64,000 bases of DNA, from the NCBI RefSeq assembly GCF_004664715.2, contig NC_051064.1, positions 111,614,240 to 111,678,239 on the forward strand, read 5' to 3'. Position numbers and translations under genes: made by a program. The notes beneath the pieces were generated by a model that was not told the origin of the DNA, ran no database searches, and saw nothing but the letters and a program-made list of their open reading frames with translations. Positions 1-54,647 of the stretch are shown here, in pieces (within the stretch, counting starts at the first letter, position 1; every line of letters starts with the position of its first letter). The DNA comes from Peromyscus leucopus (taxonomy: Eukaryota > Chordata > Mammalia > Rodentia > Cricetidae).

Positions 1-19
1 ATAGTAATTTATTTAGAGC

Positions 20-290
20 ATCGGAGATGGCTCACTTGTAAATGTGGTAAGCATGAGGACCTGAGTTTTATTCTCAGAACCAATGTAAAAACATAGAGTG
101 CAGGGGCTGAGATGGCTCAGTGAATGAGAACACTTCCAGAGAACCTGAGTTCAGTTCTCAGTGTCCAGTGGACTGTCTGTAATTCTAGAGACTCAGCACT
201 CTTTTGGTCTGTACCAAAACTTGCATGCATGTGTGCATACATGCCCACACATACATGCCCATGAATACACGTTTGTACACATTTATAAAC
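20..290 (+). repeat. Two B2-type SINEs
   Basis: Heads 'gagatggctcac' (about 20-96) and 'gagatggctcag' (about 103-290) with tRNA-like promoter remnants; the second runs into a CA-rich tail. Confidence 0.6.
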
Positions 291-560
291 TCAGTACTGA
301 GGAGGCAAAGACAGGCCTTCTGTCCCTGGTGCTCCCTGGCCACCTATCCTATTTGATGAGGTCCAGACCAATCTGAAGTCCCCCTTCTCTTTTAGATAAA
401 GCTCATACTCAATTCTATTTGATCATCATTGCCTCTTTTTATGAATATATTGTATATTTGAGAAACAGTCTCATACCTTGAAATATTTTATATTGAGAAT
501 ACTTTAAAGGATATTTTACTTTAGTAGAATTCAAAGTAAAACTCATAAAAATATAGAACA

Positions 561-715
561 CTTGGACTAGTGAGATGACTCATTGGGTAAAGGTTCTCAG
601 CTTAGTGACCTGAATTTGATTCTTTAGATGGATGGAGACAACCAACTTCCATGAATTGTTTTCTGATCTCCATGCATGTGTTGTGGTGCACACACACGTG
701 CACAAATAAAGTTTT
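561..715 (+). repeat. B2 SINE
   Basis: Degenerate 'gagatgactcattgggtaaag' head, ending in an AATAAA-bearing tail that touches the U6 pseudogene at 716. Confidence 0.65.
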
Positions 716-819
716 AAAAATATTTGGAATGCATTACAAGTTTATTTGCCATCTTTGCAGAGAGGCCTTGCTAATCTCTATTGTCCCAGTCTTGGTATAT
801 GTGCTGCTGAAGTGAGCAC
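716..819 (-). pseudogene. U6 snRNA pseudogene
   Basis: Reading the minus strand from 819 gives GTGCTCACTTCAGCAGCACA, then 'tatacc', and continues through 'gagattagcaaggcc' to a 'cattccaaatattttt' end. This matches U6 snRNA over nearly its whole length with scattered substitutions and a small gap in the centre. It is a processed copy and is not expected to be functional. Confidence 0.88.
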
Positions 820-924
820 CATAGGTTCTTTTATCCCCTTAGTTATCATTGAAATTTAATCAGTATTACGTGGACAGATTTTTTTTTTCCAAAATATAGG
901 ATTTGTTGTCTATGTAATTAAGGG

Positions 925-1090
925 ACAAGGAAATGGCTCAGCAGGTAAAGTCACTTGCCAACAAGTCTGACAATCTGAGTTCAATCTCGGGCCTCACTCA
1001 GTGAAAAGAGAGATCCAACCCACACAAGTTTTCCTCTGTCCACATGTGCATGGTGGCATGCTCCAACTAATAAACAAATTAATATAAATG
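925..1090 (+). repeat. B2 SINE
   Basis: 'aaatggctcagcaggtaaag' head and a 'catggtggcatgc' body followed by an AT-rich tail. Confidence 0.65.
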
Positions 1091-1477
1091 TGTAATTAAA
1101 CTCTTAAGTTACAACTTGTTTGAAAAGTGTTATAGAACTCTTAAATGACAAGGCATAACTCTAACATGATTTATATCTAGTGAATTAGAGTGATTATGGG
1201 AGGAAAATTGACCCTATATATTGAGGTGATAATTTAAAAGTACTTAAAATTGTACATTGAAAGAACTAGTTTACTTTTGAGAGTCAAGTTATAGGCTATT
1301 GAGCTTAACCTTTGGTACTGGTGTTGAAGAACAGCAGTAAGTGGTAGGTAGTTAAGTTGGAAGAAGCTAAAGGTCTTGGTGATTGGCTTATGTAGGTTGA
1401 GCAAGGTATTAAGGACCTTATATATTTCTGGTGAGCATCTTAAATAGATAATGATACTGATTGCTGAGAGTTGGTGT

Positions 1478-1770
1478 TTTAATTACTTGTCTCATTGCTT
1501 TGACAAAAGACCTGAGAAAAGTAATTTATGGAAGGATTTATTTTGGCTTATAGTTTCCAGGACTAGGATCCATCATGGTAGCAGGAACAGGAGACAGCTG
1601 GTCACAATGTATCCAGTTAGGAAGCAGGAAATAATGAATGCTTGTGTTCACCTCAATTTCTCCTTTTTATTTAGTCCATGGAATCATATCACCCACATTA
1701 AGGGTGGATCTTGCCACTTCAGTTAACATAATCTAGATAATCTCTCATAAACATGTCTAGAGATTCCCCC
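1478..1770 (-). repeat. Old rodent interspersed repeat, family not assigned
   Basis: Shares the 'gacaaaa...ggaaggatttatttggctta' block with 15730-16090, and in reverse with 54945-55312. It is thus one member of a dispersed family. I cannot name it with certainty. Confidence 0.45.
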
Positions 1771-1914
1771 CATAAACTGACAATGAACTTTACCAATCAC
1801 AGTTGGGATTATAGGAATAATAGAAGGTTTGAATGTGGTAGTTTAGGCATGTTCGGTTTATGACATGTTAAAAAGAAAATGCAGTTAGCTACTTGGGCAT
1901 AAGAACCTAAGCAA

Positions 1915-2050
1915 GCCTTTAATCCCAGTACTTGGGAGGCAGAGTCAGGCTGATCTTTGTGAGTTTGAGGCCAGCCTGGTCCACAGATTGAGTTCTAGGA
2001 CAGCCAGTGCTGCATAGAGAAACCCTGTCTCAAAAAACCAAGGGGAAAAA
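1915..2050 (+). repeat. B1 SINE with 14-bp target-site duplication
   Basis: 5'-truncated B1 ('tttaatcccagtacttggg') with an A-rich tail. The exact direct repeat AAGAACCTAAGCAA flanks it at 1901-1914 and 2051-2064, the mark of LINE-mediated insertion. Confidence 0.85.
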
Positions 2051-2183
2051 AAGAACCTAAGCAAAAGATCCTAGCTAGGGTTGGATGTTTTGGAATTTCT
2101 CAGTGTATCACTTTGTGTTAAGCTATTTGTAGATGTTGGATTACTCCTCTAATCTGCTCATTGACTTGTTTTCTTGAGCTTAG

Positions 2184-47082
<44,899 letters not shown>

Positions 47083-47267
47083 TGCCAGCCCACAGCAACC
47101 AACCAATCCTGCTGTCTCAAGGGTATCCGTACCTCAGTGTCAGTTACACTCAGCAGAAAAAGTGACATTTAAGGAAAGCAAAACAAATCAGGTCCTGATT
47201 TAAAATTTTAACACACGTTTAGATAGCTTATTTAAATTCTAAGACTGTTTTTAAACACTGTATTATT

Positions 47268-47275
47268 TGTATATA
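47268..47275 (+). promoter_or_regulatory. Candidate Pumilio response element
   Basis: TGTATATA matches UGUANAUA within the TUT4 3' UTR. PUM1/PUM2 binding here is inferred from the motif only. Confidence 0.35.
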
Positions 47276-47697
47276 AATATGAACTATAGTTTTTACTGGT
47301 ATCACTAAAATGAGTGATACAAATTTCATCTATTTTATTACCCTATTTTTAAGGGAATTTTATGTTTTGTTTAATCTTGATGAATTGTATAAAGAGAGAA
47401 TTTAAAAAATTACATTCTTTATTTTCTATTAGCTGTATTCATACTTTGGTTGCTTCAGACTTTATATATATTGTTCTTAAGGATTAGGAAAGGATTTCAT
47501 GTGTTTTAAATTTGTCACTTCTATTCTTTACAGAACCTTGTAGTGCCAAAAACTTTTTAAAAGGTAAAAAAAATAAATAAATAAAATTACAACATAAAGA
47601 TTCAAAAAAAAATTTCTTTTACATACTTGTATGTTGAATATATTCAAACTTGAATGGAAAGTTGCTTTTGTCTGTATTTGAAGTTCTATTTTAAGTT

Positions 47698-47703
47698 AAT
47701 AAA
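47698..47703 (+). terminator. TUT4: Poly(A) signal AATAAA of TUT4
   Basis: A canonical hexamer about 615 nt after the stop, followed by a T-rich and then GT-containing sequence, as expected for cleavage downstream. It is the last AATAAA before clearly intergenic sequence. Confidence 0.7.
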
Positions 47704-49000
47704 TCTTTTTGACAAGAGTCAAATTTGGTTAATTCATCTGGTTTAGATGATAGGAATACACTGTAATAATGGAAGTATTTTACTCCCAGTGACTATTCTA
47801 AATTAGACTTAGTTGTAGAGATTGAAAGGTCTTTTCCTTCATTTTATTGGATTTTTACAACTACCATATGGAGGTGATAGGAGCAGATACTATGTCCATT
47901 TTATCACTGAAAATGAAAACTGGAAAACAGAACAGTGATGTGAAATACAAAGGTAGCAATGACATGCTACAGTTTGACTTAAAGTTCATCTTTTGAGGGC
48001 TGGGGTTGTAGTTGAGTTGCAGAGAGCTTTCCTATCTTGTACAAGACACTGAGTTCAATCCCTAGCAATACCTTCCCTCCAGCCCATTCCTGCCTCCTGC
48101 CCCTCCTCCAAAATCTTTTAAAAGGAAAGTAGAGGAAAAACAATTTCTTAGTGAAGAACTAGTATGTGCCAGACTGTCCATTCAGAACCCTGTGCTGCTA
48201 CCTGGGAAGACACTTGCCAGGATGGTGACTGTTTATCAATACTTGTGATCAGTCATGAGCCCTGTAACTGCTGAGATGTATTCTGAAAAATACATCAATG
48301 GGTGATGTCATTATTGATCAAACATCGCCGTTTGCTTAAACTTAGATACTGTCAATCAGTTTATTTGGCTTCTTGTTGGAATTAGCAGACACAGTAAACA
48401 TGAGATGTGTGAGGCTGGCTGCTGGCAGAATATATCATACCCTTATAATAGTAGAAATGCTCTAACTATATAAAACATACTATTATGAACTATACAGAAT
48501 TGTGGGTGCTGTACCATTTTACAACTGGCAGTACAATAGGTTTGATACACCAGCTTCACCATAAACCTGTACTGTACAGGTAGTTCTGAGATCGCAACAC
48601 CCGTTGTAGGAATTTTCAGCCATGAAGTTAGTCATTAAGCAAGATGTTACCATAAAGTGTATGGTATATTGAAATTCAGACTTGAGAGAGTAGTGGCATA
48701 TTTTGTTAGCTATTCCTTTTACAGTGAGCTATTTTTTTCTATTATTTCCTTCAATTAGATTTGCCAACTGAAACTACAGATGTTTGCAAAAACTAATAGA
48801 TTGAAGTTTATTTTTAAGGATAGGGTATTATTTTTGTTCTGCTTCCTCACGTGTATATTACTTAAATAAGAGACTGTTTGGGCTCTTGCCATATTTTCTA
48901 CTTGACATTTGTAATATCCCTGAAATGCAGGTGGTTGAGGTATCCCTGCCATATTTACAGGCCCAAGTTAAGAACAGGTATATTTACTGTTGCTTTTCTT

Positions 49001-49170
49001 TCTTTTTTTTTTTTTTTTTTTTTGGTTTTCCGAGACAGGGTTTCTCGGTAGCTTTGGAGCCTGTCCTGGACTAGCTCTGTAGACCAGGCTGGCCTTGAAC
49101 TCACAGAGATCCACCTGCCTCTGCCTCCCGAGTGCTGGGATTATAGGCGTGCGCTACCACCGCCCAGCTA
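49001..49170 (-). repeat. B1 SINE
   Basis: T run, 'ggttttccgagacagggttt' to 'gctaccaccgcccagct'. Confidence 0.92.
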
Positions 49171-49501
49171 CTGTTGCTTTTCTACATTACAGAATCAGTA
49201 TCATTCAGAACCTTAAAATGGAGTCAGCTCTTTTGTTAATAATATACCTGATCCCCTGTACTTTTGTGTTAAAAAACAACTTGGAGCATCCTGCAATCCC
49301 AGCATTCTGGAGATGGAGGCAGGAGGATCAAGAAAATTAAGGTCTGTCAGGCATGATGGCATACAACTTTAATCCTAGTGCATGGGAGGCAGAGACAGGC
49401 AGATTTTGAGTTTGAAGTCAGCCTCATCTACATAGCAAGTTTCAGGCTAGTTGGGGTTACATAGTGAGAGCTTGTCTCACACAGTCAGCAAGAAATTAAA
49501 A

Positions 49502-49770
49502 GTCATCCTCAATTACAGAGATTTCCGTGCCAGCCTGAGCTACAAAAGCCTGTCTAAAAAAATAATCAATCAATTAAATAGTAAATGAATAGAAGTTAAG
49601 TCATCCTCAATTACAGAGATTCTGTGCCAGCCTGAGCTACAAAAGCCTGCCTAAAAAATAATTAATTAAATAGTAAATAAATAGAAATTAAGTCATCCTC
49701 AATTACACAGATTTCCATGCCAGCATGAGCTACAAAAGCTTGCCTAAAAAATAATTAATTAAATAATAGA
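49502..49770. repeat. Three tandem copies of a 92-98 bp unit
   Basis: Each copy starts 'gtcatcctcaattaca' (49502, 49600, 49692), then 'gccagcctgagctacaaaag', then an AT-rich 'aattaaatagtaaa' end. The unit contains B1-derived tail sequence. Confidence 0.92.
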
Positions 49771-50214
49771 TGTTTTGTAAGCATTCAAGTATTCAACCTG
49801 GAGATTAAGAGGATGATACTCTTTTCACTGTTCTTTCTGCTTTTGTGTATAATTGAAGTTTTTATTGGAAACAAACAAACATTTAAAAACTCCAACAAGG
49901 CAGTATGCTGGGAGCGCAGACCCCCTTTCCTGAATTTTAACCCACATTTCACTGCTTTGACAGTGTTCCATTCACTAATTCTGAACATATCTGCCCTTCC
50001 TTCAGAGTTTGCAAAACTGTGTTCTAAGCTGAGGAATAGAATATAATTTGCACAACAGCTCAGTTTTGCTTGAAAAAGCAGTTAATAGTACAAAAAATGA
50101 TCAGTCATAGAGAACACATACACACTCTTAAAATCATAATTATTTTTAGATACCATTTGCATGCCATTTGATGTGGAGGCAATTTTACCAATACCCATGA
50201 AGATTATTGAAAAT

Positions 50215-50525
50215 CAGCCAGAAGGTGGTGGTACACACCTTTGGTCCCAGCACTTGGGAGGCAGAGGCAGGGGGTGTTAGTGAATTTGAGGTCAGGCTGG
50301 TCTACAAAGTGAGTTCCAGGACAGTCAGGACTACACAGATAAACTCTGTCTTGAAAAACAAAAGCAAAACAATTAAAATCACACTAATAGCTGCATGTGG
50401 TGGCACATACCTTTAAACCCAGTACTTGGGAGGCATAGGCAAGTAGATCTCTTTCACAGCTAGCCTGGTCTATACATCCAGTTCCAACCTAGCCAAGGCT
50501 ATATATGAGGCCCTCTCAAAACACT
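50215..50525 (+). repeat. Two B1 SINEs in tandem
   Basis: About 50215-50365 and 50390-50525, the second more diverged. Confidence 0.8.
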
Positions 50526-51779
50526 TTAAAAAAAAGGTAAAGTGTGTAATTTGTTCAGTCCTCTTCATGCACACAATTTTGCTATCTGTAAATTTTCTCC
50601 TGTAGATAAAATACATGCTCTTTATGCTCTGTTTGTAGATTACTCTTCTAGGGATTGAGTAAAAGGATGAAAGGTTCTTAAAATTGTTAATGATGCCTCT
50701 ATGTTGGGAGCACAGATGCCCTGAGTCTAAGAGGGTGTTCAATCCCCTGAAGCTAGAGTTCCAGGTGATTGTGAGCCCCTTGAAGGGCTAGGAACTAAAC
50801 TGAGAGCCTCTGCAAGAGCAGTATTCACTCTTCACTGAGCCATCTCTCCAGGCCCAAAAGGATAAAAGTTCAGTTTCTACCTGATTGCCTTCCATAAAAA
50901 ATGGTTCCCAGATAAAATTTTATAAACTTCCAACTCACTTTTCCTTGTAAATGATAATGTGGATGTGTTTACTGAGAGAAAGAGTGTTAAAGGTTAGGGC
51001 TTGCATGATGGCTAAGCAGCCAAAGTGCTTGCCTTTCCTGATGAAGAAGATAGGAGGCCACTGTTTATTTCATGTATTACTTGTGTGTGCACACAAGACG
51101 ATTAAAATATAAAACAGTAAAATCCACCAATTAAGAATTCTATTATTATCTGGTGAACTTCAATCATCCTAGCAAATTATCATACATGTATATGTACAAG
51201 ACTTTATAAAAGTGTGCTTATGTGCTATTTTAACAACTACAGCAAGTTGGGGAACCGATGCCTGTCTCCTGGGCTAGTGAGGCACTTAATTATATATAGG
51301 AAATTGATTTCACTAGACTTAGAAGACGACTAGGAAATTGAAACAGCTACTGTTTTCTATACAAGAAAGCCTAATTTCAAGATTACTCACAAAGCTAAGA
51401 AGAGTTATGTAAAGCACCAAAGAGGCAACTTTCATTATCCTAGCTTCATGGTTCTCTTCGAAGTCAGTATGCTTAATATAAAAAGAAATGAACAAAACCT
51501 TTTCTTTTCATTTGTATTATTGTATATGTGGATGCATGATGCATGTGATAAAGATCCAAGGAGTGGCATGACTTCTCTTTCCTTCATATAGTACCCAGGA
51601 ATCAAATTCAGGTCATTAGGCTTGGTGCCATTTTCTAATCTTTGTTTAAAACTCATATTACACTACTGAAGAGTAACAGAAAGAAGTTAATGAGGTTACA
51701 TTGGGTTGCTCTATTACAAGCCACTAACCAAGTCTGCCACTTATTTCTCTCTGAAAACTTATCTTCCTTAATTTCTTTA

Positions 51780-51950
51780 AAAAAATTTATTTATTTATTA
51801 TGTATACAGCATGTATGACTGCAGGCAAGAAGAGGGCACCAGATCTCATTACAGATGGTTGTGAGCCACCATGTGGTTGCTGGGAATTAAACTCAGGAAC
51901 TCTGGAAGAGCAGTCAGTGCTCTTAACCTCTGAGCCATCTTTTTAGCCCC
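51780..51950 (-). repeat. B2 SINE
   Basis: 'aagaagagggcaccagatct' to 'gagccatctttttagcccc'. Confidence 0.9.
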
Positions 51951-52069
51951 AACATCTTCCTTAATTTCTTAATGTTAAGATCATTGTGTTCTTTGTAAGC
52001 TTTTAAGGAACTGGATTTCAATTTGTGGAAAGTGAAATCCATTTAGTGGTTTAAAAATGTTAATTACAG

Positions 52070-52425
52070 GAACCCGAACAGTGGCTCTGTGTTTAAAAGC
52101 ATTTGGTGTTCAGTCATGAGTTTGGACCCCAGCACTCATGTCAGGTTACTCACAAATGTCTGTAACTGCCAGGTTTAAGAACCCAACACCTTTTTCTGGC
52201 CCCTGTCGGCACCTGCACATACACTTGCATCTACACTAAGAGACATGCACATACACACAAATCTTTTTTTTTTTTTTTTTTTTTTTTGGTTTTTCGAGAC
52301 AGGGTTTTTTTGTGTAGCTTTGTGCCTTTCCTGGAACTCACTTGGTAGCCCAGGCTGGCCTCAAACTCACATAGATCCACCTGGTTCTGCCTCCTGAGTG
52401 TTGGGCGCCACCACCGCCCGGCCAC
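52070..52425. repeat. B2 (plus) abutting B1 (minus)
   Basis: B2-like 'cgaacagtggctctgtgttt' to about 52260, then a T run and reversed B1 to 'gccaccaccgcccggcc' at about 52425. The sequence 'acacaaatctttt' recurs near 52256 and 'cacaaatcttt' near 52424, probably a target duplication around the B1. Confidence 0.85.
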
Positions 52426-52489
52426 AAATCTTTCTTTAAAAAATCTTAATAATAAAACTAATATGAATGCATTTTTCACAATTTGTTTT

Positions 52490-52640
52490 GTTTCGTTTTC
52501 CAAGACAGGATTTTTCTGTGTAGCTCTGGCTGTCTCGGAACTGATTCTGTAGACCAGGCTGATCTGGAACTTAGAGATTCACCTGCCTCTGCTTCCTGAG
52601 TTCTGCGATTAAAGGCATGTGCTACTACCGCATGACCTGC
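52490..52640 (-). repeat. B1 SINE
   Basis: 'tttccaagacaggatttttc' to 'atgtgctactaccgcatgacc'. Confidence 0.85.
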
Positions 52641-52704
52641 ATAATTTTTTCTTAAAGCCTGTTTCAGTACAAAGAATATATGCATGTGTATAATTGAGAT
52701 GTAA

Positions 52705-54604
52705 AACATATTTATTTCTAAGACTATGTTGTAAAGCTACCATTCAAAGGCCTCATGAAATAATAGAAGAAACAGATGACAGAAATCTTTCCTTAAAATG
52801 TCATCTCTGTAATTCTGTGGTTTGTCAAAATGGTCTCTAATATTCAACATGTCCTACTCACCCTTATCTCCTTTGTTCTAATTAAGTAGTAGGTTTATTA
52901 TGCTTCTTGCTGCCCTTGATCCAGATTCCACCACATCTAACGTATACTTTAAAATTTGGAAAAGTTTCTCTTAAAATATTGTTGGGGGCTTTTTGTTATA
53001 GGTTATTGTTACTTAAATCTACCTTAATATTAAATTGTTTTTCAACTGATGATACTTTGGTTGGCCCATGGATCATGTAGCCTGAGGCATCTCTTTCCAC
53101 CTAAATCACCTCAGTAAAAAACAACTTTTAGGGATCTCTACCAAACCTGAGTGGAAATGCCAAAATATATAGTTGTATCCATAAGCTATAATAGGTCATA
53201 AAACTTTATTAGTTTAAGTATTATGGTTAGGAGAATCATTAAAAAATATGAAAGTGCAAATTGATAAAAACTGCTTTTAATATTGCTACAACAGTCCCCC
53301 AGGCAACAGCAAGCAATAGAAATGTTTATTCTAGGACCAGATATTACTTCCTGAGAAGCTGGTTCCTATAAGGCAGCTGGTCTTTACAATTCTTCTTAGG
53401 ATTAGAGTTACAAGAAGTAAATCATTTCTACCCCCTTAAAGGAGGAAAGGTAAGTGCAGGCAAAAGGAACTGTTTTAGCTAAGTTTGTAATACTCTCTAG
53501 TGTCAGAGCCTATGGACTTAGTAAAGCTTTTACTTTGCTTTTATATCTTCAGATCCTTTGGTATCCTTGACATACTGATTCTTCTACCTTTGTGAACGGC
53601 TCATTCCAGTATTTACTAGGTGACCTGTATTACTAGTCCCAAATGTGGGCATTGCCTGTGGTGCTTCTGTTTGACCTTAAATCTATTCATACTCCCTTGG
53701 GCCTCTAAACATCTTTGACAATTCTTAGTCCTGGCCTAGATCACTATGCTGAGCCCCACTAGTCCCCATTTCCATCCATGTAGAAATACCCTGGGATGTC
53801 TTCAACTTGCTAAACTGAATGTGTCATTTTCATTAGCACAGCCCTCTCACTCCCATCCCCTCTAAAAGCAGTCTCTAATGTTACCTAGCAACTTAGGTCA
53901 AAACTACAAACCGTATTCTGCTTCAGCCTGTGTTGAGATTACAGGTGTGAACCACCATACCTGGCTTGTATAAAGGATGTTAAATGCAATCATGTTGAAT
54001 TGTTTAATGAAACTGAATTAAAAAGAAATCCAGAAAAACCTTTACGTTTGAACGTATTTTGTTCTTACAAAACTGCTAACTGGTAACTCTGCATGTTTAA
54101 TGTACTACTGCTGTCTGTAGTTAATGAGAAGTTAGGAATTACTATGCTTTACTAGCTGGGTCGCAGCAGCATCAACCACAGAACTCTCAGGTTTTCATAG
54201 AGAAAGCAGAAACTAAAGAAAAATGACAACTGTGTCCGGTTTAATTACAAATAAGAAAAGAATCACCGTGTGGCTACATCTCTTCATTCTCATGAATCTC
54301 CCCAACTCCCAGATCCTCTTGACCCTTTTTAAGTATGAATAACCATAGTTGGTTAGGTCAAAACCTGACCTTGATTTGGTCAAAAACACCCTTCAAAGAT
54401 GTTGATTATAATTCAAAGAGATACAAAACTTAGCACCTCTGTAATATTAAAATAAAAACAAAACAAAAACCAACCAAATGACTTGATTTTTTTAAAAACC
54501 CAAAATACGTATAGCTGCCTGAAGAGGAGATCTTGATCCTTTCACTAAACATATTCTTCTCATATCCAGAGGGGGCCATCTGGACAAAAGTCAAAATGAA
54601 TCCA
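52705..54604 (-). other. PRPF38A: Probable PRPF38A 3' UTR (end uncertain)
   Basis: Below the stop codon lies about 1.9 kb with almost no SINEs apart from a short B1-like piece near 53910-53985. This contrasts with the dense repeats on either side. Minus-strand AATAAA hexamers occur at 53325-53330, 53205-53210, 52894-52899 and 52711-52716. Which one is used cannot be told from sequence. Confidence 0.55.
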
Positions 54605-54647
54605 TTACTCATTTCCTCTCCGGCTCTTCTTGTGGCTTTTCTTAGAC
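54605..54647 (-). CDS. PRPF38A: PRPF38A terminal coding exon and stop
   Basis: Follows tttcag| and encodes S-K-K-S-H-K-K-S-R-R-G-N-E, then TAA (54607-54605). The 3' UTR continues to lower coordinates. Confidence 0.95.

Larger units (their letters stand above)
1..2183. other. TUT4 intron (partial): SINEs and a U6 pseudogene
   Basis: Contains four B2-type SINEs, a U6 snRNA pseudogene, an old interspersed repeat (about 1478-1770) and a B1 with target-site duplications. AT-rich sequence between about 1090 and 1470 shows nothing recognisable. Confidence 0.7.
47083..47720 (+). other. TUT4: TUT4 3' UTR
   Basis: An AT-rich stretch with no SINE runs from the stop to a poly(A) signal. It contains a Pumilio-type site, TGTATATA, at 47268-47275. 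The end is inferred as 15-25 nt after the AATAAA at 47698; an earlier AATAAA cluster lies near 47571-47585. Longer forms cannot be excluded. Confidence 0.75.
47721..52704. other. Intergenic region between convergent genes
   Basis: ID (47997-48070), B1 minus (49001-49170), B1 plus (49345-49495), a triplicated segment (49502-49770), B1 plus pair (50215-50525), B2 minus (51780-51950), B2 plus (52070-52260) and two B1 minus (52262-52640). No coding sequence is supported. 48080-48980 shows nothing recognised. Confidence 0.6.

Noticed and set aside
49501..49770. Spaced repeats suggestive of a CRISPR-like array
   Set aside because: The three units are contiguous 92-98 bp tandem copies with B1 content in a mammalian genome; there are no short repeats with unique spacers.
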